From Pontibacter liquoris (lineage in GTDB: Bacteria; Bacteroidota; Bacteroidia; Cytophagales; Hymenobacteraceae), in NCBI RefSeq assembly GCF_022758235.1, contig NZ_JALEBG010000001.1:1488001-1552000 (forward strand): 64,000 bases of DNA, in the 5' to 3' direction. A program made the position numbers and the translations under genes. The notes beneath the pieces were generated by a model. That model had not been told where the DNA came from. It made no database searches and was given only the letters and a program-made list of their open reading frames with translations. Shown here one piece after another: positions 9,641 through 18,195 of the stretch. Every line of letters starts with the position of its first letter. The first letter of the stretch is position 1.

Positions 9641-12600
9641 ATGACCCGACCTACCGACCTTTCTTTTTCCCTAAAAGCCGGCCTATACCCCTGCCTGCTG
9701 CTGGCGCTGCTTTCGCTTACCTGCTGGGGCTGCCGCTCCGGGGCCAAGGGTGCCGAGCAGCCACTTTTCGAAGCGATGGATTCCACGGCTACCGGTGTGC
9801 AGTTTGTGAATGAACTGGATGATAAAGGGGAGCTGAACATCCTCACTTACCTGTATTTCTACAATGGGGCGGGTGTAGCGGCCGGCGACCTGAACAAAGA
9901 CGGCCTACCCGATCTATACTTTGTATCGAACCAGGGCAAAAATAAATTATACCTTAACAAAGGCAACTTTACCTTTAAAGAGGTGGCAGCACAGGCGGGT
10001 GTGGAAGGCTACTCCGATTGGCAAACCGGTGTAACCATGGCCGATGTGAACGGCGACGGCTGGCTGGATATTTTCGTGTGTGCCGTAGGCAACTACAAAG
10101 GGCTGGAGGGAGCCAACGAGCTTTACATCAGCAACGGGGTAGGGGCTGACGGGCAGCTGACCTTTACCGAAAAAGCCGCCGACTACGGGCTGGATTTCAC
10201 GGGCTTCTCTACGCAGGCTGCCTTCTTTGATTACGACCGCGATGGCGACCTGGATCTATACTTGCTCAATCATGCCGTGCATACCTCACGCAGCTACGAC
10301 CGCGTAACAGCCCGCAACCTTCGCAACAACGAAGCAGGCGATGTACTCTACGAAAATCAGCTGGTTTCTGCCTCCGGTAATGCGTCTGCTGGCCAGCCGG
10401 TCAGGTTCAAAAATGTAAGCGAAAAGGCCGGTATTTATGGGGCAGCCATGGGGTATGGCCTTGGGGTGGTAGTCACGGATTTTAACAACGATGGCTGGGA
10501 TGATATTTACGTTTCCAACGACTTCCATGAGGACGATTATTATTACCTCAACAATGGGAATGGCACGTTTACCGAAGCCGTGAAGAACCATTTTCGCCAC
10601 CTCAGCCGCTTTTCCATGGGCTGCGATGCAGCGGATGTAAACAACGACGGCTACCCTGATATCATGACGCTGGACATGTACCCGGAGGAAGAAACGATTG
10701 AAAAGTCGTCGATGGGAGAGGACCCGCTGGATATTTTCCTCTACAAGCTGCAATTCGGTTACTACAACCAGTATAGCCGCAATTGCCTGCAGCTGAACTA
10801 CTCGGGGCAGCAGTTTGCCGACGTGGCGCTGATGTCGGGTGTGGCAGCTACCGACTGGAGTTGGAGCCCCCTGCTAGCCGATTATGATAACGACGGTATC
10901 AAGGACATTTTCATCACCAATGGCATCGTGCGCCGGCCCAACAACATGGACTACATCAAATTCGCATCTTCTGACTCGATGATGTGGGCGCCCGAAACTT
11001 CTAAAAACCTGAACCAACGGGCCATCCGGATGATGCCAGAAGGAAAGGTGCACAACTACCTCTACAAAGGTACGAAAGGTATGCAGTACGAGGATAAGTC
11101 GGTTGCCTGGGGCTTTTCGCAACCCACCATTTCGAACGGGGCTGCTTATGCCGACCTCGACAACGACGGCGACCTGGATTTGATCACCAACAATATCAAC
11201 GAAAAAGCAGGCCTATACCGGAACAGCAGCAGCAAAGCGCTCCAGCATACCTATCTGAAAGTACAGCTCAAAGGAAACGATGCGAACACCTATGGCTACG
11301 GCGCAAAGGTGCTGTTAAAGGGCCGCAACGGTATCCAGGTGCAGCAGCTTATGCCTACGCGCGGCTTCATGTCGTCGGTGGAGCCGGTGCTGCATTTCGG
11401 CTTGGGGGGCCAGCAACGTATAGATACTCTGGTGGTGCTCTGGGGAGATCAGCGGGCGGAGATCTTAACGAATGTGAAAGGCAACCTGACGTTGGTGCTG
11501 GATCAGTCGAATGCCAAAAAAGAGGCAGCAAGCTACTACGCCGGTTTCTTTAAAAAGCCTGCGCCTTTCTTTGAAGAAGTGACCGGCACGGCTGCAGTGG
11601 CTTATAAGCACGAGGAAAACGACTATCTTGATTTCTACCGGGAAAGTCTGATGCCTTTTCAGGTATCGACGGAAGGGCCGAAGCTGGCGGTGGGTGATGT
11701 GAACGGTGACGGGTTGGATGACTTTTTTGTGGGAGGAGCCAAATGGCAGCCCGGCGCGCTAATGGTGCAGCAGGCCAACGGTACGTTTAAGCGTACCAAT
11801 CAACCACTGTTTCTGGCCGATTCGGTGTACGAGGATGTGGATGCCGTGTTCTTTGATGCCAACAACGACCATTTCCCGGACCTGTATGTGGTGAGCGGAG
11901 GCAACGAATTCTATGGCGATATGAAAGAGCAGTTCGACCGGTTGTACCTCAACGATGGCAAAGGCAACTTTACTCGCAGCAACGGCCTGCCGCCCATGTA
12001 TGCCAACAAAAGCTGCGCCCGCCCCTTTGATTATGACCACGACGGTGATCTGGACCTGTTTGTGGGGGGCCGGGTGCTGGGCTATAAGTATGGGCAGGTG
12101 CCGGACTCCTACCTGCTCATCAACAACGGGCAGGGACAGTTTACTGACCAAACAGCACAACTGGCGCCTGCTTTACGCAAAGTCGGCATGGTAACGGATG
12201 CCGTCTGGACAGATTACAACAATGATAACCAAACGGATCTGGTGGTGGTAGGCGACTGGATGCCTGTAAAGGTATTTGAAAATCACCAGGGCAAGTTGGT
12301 GGAAGCAACAGGCAATAACGGGCTGAATCAGGCAAAAGGATTCTGGCAGACCATCAAAGCGGCCGATTTTGACCAGGACGGCGACATGGACCTGATTGCC
12401 GGCAACCTGGGTACCAACACCAAGCTGCGGAAAAGCGAAGGCGGGGGGCTGAAAATGTTTGTAAAAGACATAGATGGCAACGGTAGCCTGGAGCACCTGC
12501 TGGCTTACCAGCGCGGCGACAAGTGGTACCCGGTTGCTACGAAAGAAGAACTCGGCAAGCAGCTTCCGCTCATCAACAAAAAGTTTACGGATTACCAAAG

Positions 12601-13120
12601 CTACGCCGGCAAATCCATCGACGCGTTGTTTAATCACGATGAGCTGAAAGACGCTGCCGTGCCGGAAGTCAATACGTTTTCCTCCGCATACTTTGAGAAT
12701 CAGGGCAAAGGAACATTCCGGATGCAGCCCCTGCCACAGGAGGCGCAGGTGTCCAAGATCTTTGCGTTCCAGGTGCAGGATGTAAATAAGGATGGTTTCC
12801 TGGATGTGGTGCTGGGAGGCAATTTCTACGGCGTAAGTACTTACCAGGGGCGCTACGATGCCAGTTACGGACTGCTGCTGCAAGGCAACGGCAAGGGAAA
12901 GTTTAAGCCTATACTTCCCACCGAAACCGGGATGCTGCTGCAGGGCCAGGTGCGCGACATTAAAACCCTGCAAACAGCTGCCGGCCAGCAACTATGGCTT
13001 GTTGCCCGAAACAATCTGCCGCTGCAGCTCTTCCGGGTAAGAAACGCTTCGGTAGCAAGTATAGCCAGCGGCAGCGCTGCTAAAACGCCAAAACCAGTAG
13101 CGGCGCTAAAACGGAACTGA
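9641..13120 (+). CDS. VCBS/FG-GAP repeat lipoprotein with ASPIC/UnbV domain (copy 2)
   Basis: 1159-residue paralogue of the preceding gene with the same plan. A lipoprotein signal ends LTCWGC. First repeat block: DLNKDGLPDLYF, DVNGDGWLDIFV, DYDRDGDLDLYL, DFNNDGWDDIYV, DYDNDGIKDIFI, DLDNDGDLDLIT. An ASPIC/UnbV domain lies at about 540-615 (YGYGAKVLL, RGFMSSVEPVLHFGLGG). Second repeat block runs from DVNGDGLDDFFVGG to DVNKDGFLDVVLGG. The C-terminus has an additional low-complexity tail (SIASGSAAKTPKPVAALKRN) absent from copy 1. The two copies align along their whole length but differ at many positions, so this is an old duplication that probably gives a heteromeric or substrate-specialised pair. 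Exact role unknown. Confidence 0.9.
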   Translation: MTRPTDLSFSLKAGLYPCLLLALLSLTCWGCRSGAKGAEQPLFEAMDSTATGVQFVNELDDKGELNILTYLYFYNGAGVAAGDLNKDGLPDLYFVSNQGKNKLYLNKGNFTFKEVAAQAGVEGYSDWQTGVTMADVNGDGWLDIFVCAVGNYKGLEGANELYISNGVGADGQLTFTEKAADYGLDFTGFSTQAAFFDYDRDGDLDLYLLNHAVHTSRSYDRVTARNLRNNEAGDVLYENQLVSASGNASAGQPVRFKNVSEKAGIYGAAMGYGLGVVVTDFNNDGWDDIYVSNDFHEDDYYYLNNGNGTFTEAVKNHFRHLSRFSMGCDAADVNNDGYPDIMTLDMYPEEETIEKSSMGEDPLDIFLYKLQFGYYNQYSRNCLQLNYSGQQFADVALMSGVAATDWSWSPLLADYDNDGIKDIFITNGIVRRPNNMDYIKFASSDSMMWAPETSKNLNQRAIRMMPEGKVHNYLYKGTKGMQYEDKSVAWGFSQPTISNGAAYADLDNDGDLDLITNNINEKAGLYRNSSSKALQHTYLKVQLKGNDANTYGYGAKVLLKGRNGIQVQQLMPTRGFMSSVEPVLHFGLGGQQRIDTLVVLWGDQRAEILTNVKGNLTLVLDQSNAKKEAASYYAGFFKKPAPFFEEVTGTAAVAYKHEENDYLDFYRESLMPFQVSTEGPKLAVGDVNGDGLDDFFVGGAKWQPGALMVQQANGTFKRTNQPLFLADSVYEDVDAVFFDANNDHFPDLYVVSGGNEFYGDMKEQFDRLYLNDGKGNFTRSNGLPPMYANKSCARPFDYDHDGDLDLFVGGRVLGYKYGQVPDSYLLINNGQGQFTDQTAQLAPALRKVGMVTDAVWTDYNNDNQTDLVVVGDWMPVKVFENHQGKLVEATGNNGLNQAKGFWQTIKAADFDQDGDMDLIAGNLGTNTKLRKSEGGGLKMFVKDIDGNGSLEHLLAYQRGDKWYPVATKEELGKQLPLINKKFTDYQSYAGKSIDALFNHDELKDAAVPEVNTFSSAYFENQGKGTFRMQPLPQEAQVSKIFAFQVQDVNKDGFLDVVLGGNFYGVSTYQGRYDASYGLLLQGNGKGKFKPILPTETGMLLQGQVRDIKTLQTAAGQQLWLVARNNLPLQLFRVRNASVASIASGSAAKTPKPVAALKRN

Positions 13121-13194
13121 CACCAAGTATAAAGTAATTATAAACTATTAGGTAGCAGTTGCTACAATCACGAACTGGTTTTAACCCAAAGGTC

Positions 13195-14559
13195 ATGAAG
13201 CAATTCATCTCTTACACTTTCCTTTTGCTGTGGCTGGCTACTTTTTTGGGCTGCGAACAAAAAAAGGTGGATTACAAGGCTGCGGCCGCCAACCCGGCGT
13301 TGCTGCATCAGGCTGTATCTAATCTTACCGACGTTATCACCCATGATATTTTCTCTCCGCCTGTAGCCAGCCGCATTTATGCCTATGCCAACCTGGCGGC
13401 CTATGAGGCGCTGGTGCATGACTATCCGGATTATCAGTCGTTGCAGGGGCAGTTGCAGGGTTTTAAGGGCGTGCCGCAGCCGGCAAAAGATTCGGTGTAC
13501 TGCTTTCCGGTGGCTAGCCTGAGCGCCTTTACCACCATTGCCCGCAACATGACCTTTTCGGCCGACATGATGGACAGTTATGAAGAAAGCCTGCTGCGCA
13601 AGTATAAGCAGTTGGGTGTACCCGAAGAAGTATACCAGCGGTCGGTCGGGTATGGCAAACGGGTGGCACAAGCGGTGATGATCTATGCAAATGAAGACGG
13701 CTACCGGCAGACGCGCGGCTTCCGGCATACGGTTTCCAAAACGGAGGGCCGTTGGGAGCCCACGCCGCCGGCTTACATGGATGCCGTGGAACCTTACTGG
13801 TTTAAGCTGCGGCCCTTCGTGCTGGACTCCTGCAGCCAGTTTACACCACCTCAGCCTGTCGGGTTCGATGCCCGGCCGGGGAGTGGATTTTATACCGAGA
13901 TGATGGAGGTGTATGAGGCGGTAAATAACCTGACAGACGAGCAGCGGCAGATCGCCAGCTTCTGGGACTGCAACCCGTTTGTGATGCACACGACCGGCCA
14001 TGTTATGTATGCTACCAAAAAGATTACCCCAGGCGGCCATTGGATGGCTATTGCCGGGCAGGCCAGCCGCCAGGCAGGTGCCGACCTGATGGGGACGCTG
14101 GAGGCCTATACCCGGGTAGCCTTCAGTTTAGCCGACGGCTTTATCAGTTGCTGGGACGAAAAATACCGCAGCGACCGCATCCGGCCGGAAACGGCCATCA
14201 ACAGGCTGGTCGATAACAACTGGGTGCCCCTGCTGCAAACCCCGCCTTTCCCGGAATATCCCAGTGGGCACAGCGTGGTTTCCAATGCCGCTGCCGTTGT
14301 ACTGACAGACCTTTACGGTCCGTCCTTCCAGTTTGCCGATTCATCGGAAGTGAAGTATAACCTGCCGGTGCGGCGGTTCGATTCCTTTCAGGCGGCAGCC
14401 GATGAAGCGGCCATCAGCCGGCTTTACGGCGGTATTCATTTTATGTCGGCTGTAAAGAACGGCGCCGAAGAAGGGAAGCAGGTAGGAATGCTGGTGGTAT
14501 CCAGGCTAAAGCTTCGTAAAGGCAAGCCGGATACAGCAGCAGTTGCCGTGCTCAAATAG
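13195..14559 (+). CDS. Vanadium-dependent haloperoxidase / PAP2-type lipoprotein
   Basis: 454-residue protein of the vanadium haloperoxidase/PAP2 phosphatase fold. The ATG at 13195 begins MKQFISYTFLLLWLATFLGC, a lipoprotein signal with Cys20; the in-frame TTG at 13159 would only add a non-signal extension. The vanadate/phosphate-binding triad is complete: Lys323-x6-Arg330-Pro (KYRSDRIRP), Pro-Ser-Gly-His359-Ser, and Ser-Arg409-x5-His415 (SRLYGGIH). So the protein is likely catalytic, as a haloperoxidase or a phosphatase; sequence alone does not say which. It lies 74 bp after the second VCBS gene, on the same strand, ending the SusC-SusD-VCBS-VCBS group. A perfect 11-bp hairpin follows. Confidence 0.85.
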   Translation: MKQFISYTFLLLWLATFLGCEQKKVDYKAAAANPALLHQAVSNLTDVITHDIFSPPVASRIYAYANLAAYEALVHDYPDYQSLQGQLQGFKGVPQPAKDSVYCFPVASLSAFTTIARNMTFSADMMDSYEESLLRKYKQLGVPEEVYQRSVGYGKRVAQAVMIYANEDGYRQTRGFRHTVSKTEGRWEPTPPAYMDAVEPYWFKLRPFVLDSCSQFTPPQPVGFDARPGSGFYTEMMEVYEAVNNLTDEQRQIASFWDCNPFVMHTTGHVMYATKKITPGGHWMAIAGQASRQAGADLMGTLEAYTRVAFSLADGFISCWDEKYRSDRIRPETAINRLVDNNWVPLLQTPPFPEYPSGHSVVSNAAAVVLTDLYGPSFQFADSSEVKYNLPVRRFDSFQAAADEAAISRLYGGIHFMSAVKNGAEEGKQVGMLVVSRLKLRKGKPDTAAVAVLK

Positions 14560-14584
14560 CTTTATTGGTTTAGATAAAATCCCC

Positions 14585-14622
14585 CGGAAGTTTATACCTG
14601 GCATAAACTTCCGCGCGGTTTT
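14585..14622 (+). terminator. Hairpin terminator after the haloperoxidase gene
   Basis: A perfect 11-bp inverted repeat, CGGAAGTTTAT paired with ATAAACTTCCG (14585-14595 and 14603-14613, 7-nt loop), followed after 5 bases by TTTT. It starts 25 bp after the stop codon and separates the SusCD-VCBS-haloperoxidase unit from the sugar-oxidation genes. Confidence 0.65.
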
Positions 14623-14657
14623 AAGGTGCTCTTTCTTAACTTTTTGTATATTGAAGT

Positions 14658-15316
14658 ATGGACAAGTCGAAATCAATTATAACCGCAGTTGCCTGCTTTC
14701 TGCTGCTGGCGCTGCTTGGCTGCAAATTCGTAGAAAACGGTGCGGAAAGGCAGCAGCTCTTTAATGGCAAAGACCTGACCGGATGGGAACATGTCGGCGA
14801 CGGTTCTGTGGTGGTCGAAGATGGGATGCTCAAAACGCAGGGCGGGATGGGCTTGCTGTGGTATACGCCTCAAATGTTGGGCAATGTGAAGATCAGGGTG
14901 GTGTATAAAGGTGCGGCAAAGAATAATGCCGGCGTGTTCATTCGCATCCCTGAAAAGCCCACCGAAGCCTGGATGCCGGTAAACAAAGGCTATGAAGTAC
15001 AGATAGACGACCGGGGGAAGACGATTACCACAAAACAGGCGTGCTTTACTCGCTGACAAAAGCAAAAGCTACGCCGGGCAAAGCCGATGACTGGAATACG
15101 ATGGATATTACGCTGGACGGAAAACGGACGCTGGTGGAGGTAAACGGGGTGCTGGTAACCGACTATACTGAAGGGAGCCCTGTGCCGGAAAAGAAGCATG
15201 ATTATGAACCCGATCGGGGGCCCCGGCCCGACAAAGGCTATTTCGGGCTGCAGAACCATGGTGGCGACGATGTGATCTATTTCAAAGAAGTAAGTATAAC
15301 ACCCCTTCGGAAATAA
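14658..15316 (+). pseudogene. DUF1080 (3-keto-disaccharide hydrolase family) lipoprotein, frameshifted
   Basis: The first part (14658-15056) encodes a lipoprotein signal (LLLALLGC) and the start of a PF06439/DUF1080 lectin-like fold: LFNGKDLTGWEHVGDG, GLLWYTPQMLGNVKIRVVYK, NAGVFIRIPEKP, GYEVQIDDRG. Its frame then goes off into KTITTKQACFTR and stops. The family sequence resumes in the -1 frame as DDYHKTGVLYSLTKA, then continues through KADDWNTMDITLDGKRTLVEVNG and ends GYFGLQNHGGDDVIYFKEVSI. Restoring one G in the GGGGG run at 15013-15017 would join the two as DDRGEDDYHKTGVLY, a normal-length protein of about 219 residues. The cause could be a true mutation, a homopolymer sequencing error or, less likely, frameshifting at translation. 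It is the first gene of the GMC/Gfo group. Confidence 0.85.
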
Positions 15317-15374
15317 CGCCCTGCCCGTGCTGACAGCTGCCGGGCTTGACGCCGGATGTAAAAGTATAAGCCTT

Positions 15375-17066
15375 ATGGAAAATGAATTTGATGCCATTGT
15401 TGTGGGTTCCGGCATTTCGGGGGGGTGGGCGGCCAAAGAGCTTTGCGAGCAGGGACTAAAAACCCTGGTCCTGGAGCGCGGCCGGAACGTTGAACACCTG
15501 AAAGATTACCCTACCGCCACGATGGACCCCTGGGAATTTAAGCACCGGGGAAGTATGACCCGGGAGTTTTACGAGAAGAACCCGCTGATCTCCAAAGCAG
15601 CAGGTTTCGGTGAGGATACGGCGCATTTTTTTATCCGCGATGCCGACCACCCCTATGTTCAGAGACGGCCCTTCGACTGGATCCGGGGCTATCAGGTGGG
15701 CGGTAAGTCGCTGATCTGGGGGCGCGCCTGCCAGCGCTGGAGTGATTATGAGTTTAAAGCGCCTGCTAAGTATGGCTATGGCATCGCATGGCCAATTGAT
15801 TACAAGGAGATCGCCCCCTGGTATGCGCATGTAGAGAAGTTTATCGGGGTGTGCGGCAACAAAGATGGCATCGAAGCCATGCCCGATGGCGAGTTCCTGC
15901 CGCCCTTTGAGCTGAGTTGTGTGGAGCAGCACATGCAGCAAACGCTGAACAAGCACTTTCCGGACAGGTACCTGGTGCAGGGCAGGTGGGCACACCTAAG
16001 TGAACCCAACCAGATCCATTTAGACCAGGACCGGGGCAAGTGCCAGTGCCGCAACCTGTGCATGCGCGGATGTCCTTACGGCGGCTATTTCAGTTCGGTT
16101 TCTTCCACCTTGCCTTGGGCAAAAAAAACCGGTAACCTGACAATAAGACCCTTTTCGGTGGTGCATTCGGTTATCTACGATGAAGCCACCGGAAAAGCCT
16201 CGGGTGTGAAGGTGATCGATGCCAACACCAAGGAAGAAATCATTTACAAAGCCCGCGTTATTTTTTTAAACGCTTCGGCTCTAAACAGCACGCTCGTGCT
16301 CCTCAACTCGAAATCGCAGCGCTTCCCGAATGGTCTGGGGAATGATCATGATGTGCTGGGCCGCTATATCGGTTTTCATCTTTACCGCGGATGGGCCAAC
16401 GGAAAGGTTACCGGTTTTGAAGATAAGTATGTGTATGGCAAAAATCCCACCGAATGCATCATTGCCAATTACCGCAACCTGAAAGAGCGGGATACGGACT
16501 TTGTGGGCGGCTATACTATTTTTACCGGTGGCTACAGGAGCAGAACAAACGAAGTGCCTGATAACGAGCCGCAGCTCGGAGCAGACTTCAAGGAAAAACT
16601 GACCCAGCCCGGCAGCTGGTACGCCTACATGTACATGCAGGGCGAAACCATCCCCAAAGCTACGAACCGGGTAACGCTTAGCCCCGATAAGAAAGATCAG
16701 TGGGGCATTCCGCTGCTGGTAACCGATGTGGGCTACGATGAAAACGATGAGAAAATGGTGCAGGACTTTCTGACGGAAAGCAGGCGGATGCTGGAGAAAA
16801 TAGGCTGCACCGAAATTCAGGCCCACGATAATAAACAAGCCCCCGGCCTGGATATACACGAAATGGGCGGTGCACGCATGGGCCTCGATCCGAAAACCTC
16901 CATGCTTAATGCCCATAACCAATTGCACGCCTGCAAAAATGTGTTTGTAACCGATGGCGCCTGCATGGCCAGCACCGGTAACCAGAGTCCTTCTATTTTA
17001 TACATGGCGCTAACGGCCCGGGCAGCCACCTACGCGGCAGAACAGTTTAAAACAGGAGCCCTTTAA
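15375..17066 (+). CDS. GMC family FAD-dependent oxidoreductase
   Basis: 563-residue flavoprotein that oxidises an alcohol, most likely a sugar hydroxyl. The ATG at 15375 is followed directly by the Rossmann motif AIVVGSGISGGWAAKEL. An upstream GTG at 15327 adds 16 residues of no value. The catalytic pair is present: His495 in DIHEMGGARMG and Asn536 in STGNQSPSILYMA. A cysteine-rich loop GKCQCRNLCMRGCPYGG (four Cys) resembles the loop of gluconate/pyranose dehydrogenase-like GMC enzymes and could bind a metal or form disulfides. No signal peptide is visible at the N-terminus. It lies 58 bp after the DUF1080 gene and 12 bp before a Gfo/Idh/MocA gene, which suggests one pathway working on oxidised (3-keto) sugars. 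Confidence 0.9.
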   Translation: MENEFDAIVVGSGISGGWAAKELCEQGLKTLVLERGRNVEHLKDYPTATMDPWEFKHRGSMTREFYEKNPLISKAAGFGEDTAHFFIRDADHPYVQRRPFDWIRGYQVGGKSLIWGRACQRWSDYEFKAPAKYGYGIAWPIDYKEIAPWYAHVEKFIGVCGNKDGIEAMPDGEFLPPFELSCVEQHMQQTLNKHFPDRYLVQGRWAHLSEPNQIHLDQDRGKCQCRNLCMRGCPYGGYFSSVSSTLPWAKKTGNLTIRPFSVVHSVIYDEATGKASGVKVIDANTKEEIIYKARVIFLNASALNSTLVLLNSKSQRFPNGLGNDHDVLGRYIGFHLYRGWANGKVTGFEDKYVYGKNPTECIIANYRNLKERDTDFVGGYTIFTGGYRSRTNEVPDNEPQLGADFKEKLTQPGSWYAYMYMQGETIPKATNRVTLSPDKKDQWGIPLLVTDVGYDENDEKMVQDFLTESRRMLEKIGCTEIQAHDNKQAPGLDIHEMGGARMGLDPKTSMLNAHNQLHACKNVFVTDGACMASTGNQSPSILYMALTARAATYAAEQFKTGAL

Positions 17067-17078
17067 AAACAGATCTTT

Positions 17079-18158
17079 ATGGAAAAGAAAGTCGGTGTCG
17101 GCCTGATAGGGTCGCAGTTTATCTCTACGATCCATGCCGAAGCCTTAAAACGTGTGGCCGATGCGCAGGTTTTGGCTGTGATGTCTCCCACGGAAGGGCA
17201 TGCCCGCAGTTTTGCCGAAAAATTCAATATTCCCCATTATTTTACCAGCCTGGATGAAATGCTGGCCATGGACGAGCTGGACATGATCGTGATTGGCGCG
17301 CCCAATTACTTGCACTGCGAGATCACTGTAAAAATTGCCGAAGCCGGAAAGCATGTGGTGGTGGAAAAACCGCTTTGCATGAACCTGGAAGAAGCCGACC
17401 GGATGATAGCTGCTTGCCAGAAAGCTAATGTGAAGCTGATGTATGCCGAAGAGCTTTGCTTCACACCAAAGTATGTGCGCCTGAAGGCGCTGCTTGATGA
17501 AGGCGCACTGGGCCTGCCTGTCTTATTTAAACAGGCCGAAAAACACGATGGTCCCCATGCCGACCATTTCTGGGATGTGGAGCGGTCGGGTGGCGGCGTG
17601 ACAATGGACATGGGGTGCCACGGCATCCAGTTTTTCCGCTGGCTGCATCCGGGCGTGCCCATCACCTCGGTGTATGCGCAGATGAGCACCACGGTGCACC
17701 AGGCCAAAACCAAAGGCGACGATAACGCCATTGTCATTCTGGAGTTTGCAGATGGGGTAGTGGCCATGATGGAGGAAAGCTGGACAAAGTTGGGCGGCAT
17801 GGACGACAGGGCCGAGATACACGGCTCGGAAGGCGTGGCCTACGCCGATGTGCTGCAGGGAAATTCCATCCTGACCTACAGCACCAAAGGTGTCGGGTAT
17901 GCCGTTGAAAAAGCAGGGAATACCGTGGGGTGGAGCTTTACGATGTATGAGGAAATGTGGAACTATGGCTTCCCCCAGGAGTTTGAGCATTTTGTGGACT
18001 GCGTGAAAAACAACAGGCAGCCATTGGTAACCGGCGAGGACGGAAAAGCGGTGCTGGAAATCATCTTTGCTGCCTACGAATCGGCGGGTACCGGCCGGAA
18101 AGTGGCCTTGCCTTTTAAAACCGAGGCGGAAAAACCCATCAGGCTCTGGAAAAAATAA
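17079..18158 (+). CDS. Gfo/Idh/MocA family NAD(P)-dependent oxidoreductase
   Basis: 359-residue dehydrogenase with an N-terminal Rossmann fold. The dinucleotide motif is GLIGSQFISTIHAEAL, a variant of GxGxxG. The family signature EKPLCMNLEEA (Glu96-Lys97-Pro98) is intact, and the C-terminal domain holds SGGGVTMDMGCHGIQFFRW, the catalytic Asp/His region. It starts 12 bp after the GMC gene, so translation is probably coupled. In known systems such enzymes interconvert sugar hydroxyls and 3-keto groups, fitting with GMC and DUF1080 neighbours. The sequence does not show the substrate. Confidence 0.9.
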   Translation: MEKKVGVGLIGSQFISTIHAEALKRVADAQVLAVMSPTEGHARSFAEKFNIPHYFTSLDEMLAMDELDMIVIGAPNYLHCEITVKIAEAGKHVVVEKPLCMNLEEADRMIAACQKANVKLMYAEELCFTPKYVRLKALLDEGALGLPVLFKQAEKHDGPHADHFWDVERSGGGVTMDMGCHGIQFFRWLHPGVPITSVYAQMSTTVHQAKTKGDDNAIVILEFADGVVAMMEESWTKLGGMDDRAEIHGSEGVAYADVLQGNSILTYSTKGVGYAVEKAGNTVGWSFTMYEEMWNYGFPQEFEHFVDCVKNNRQPLVTGEDGKAVLEIIFAAYESAGTGRKVALPFKTEAEKPIRLWKK

Positions 18159-18195
18159 AACGCACTACTGTCCGTATACCCGCTGAAACTGCCCG

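Noticed and set aside
5364..13120. Long open frames on the minus strand opposite SusD and both VCBS genes (5364-5852, 6723-7337, 12173-12991 and others)
   Set aside because: They mirror strongly conserved plus-strand genes and arise from the repetitive Asp/Asn-rich codon pattern. They have no recognisable domain and no promoter.
13168..14040. 290-residue frame on the minus strand opposite the haloperoxidase gene
   Set aside because: The plus strand encodes all family catalytic motifs. The antisense frame has no signature and is explained by codon bias.
1453..14559. Interpretation as a classical polysaccharide utilisation locus
   Set aside because: SusC and SusD are present but there is no carbohydrate-active enzyme, sulfatase, hybrid two-component regulator or sigma/anti-sigma pair close by. 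The substrate should not be assumed to be a glycan.
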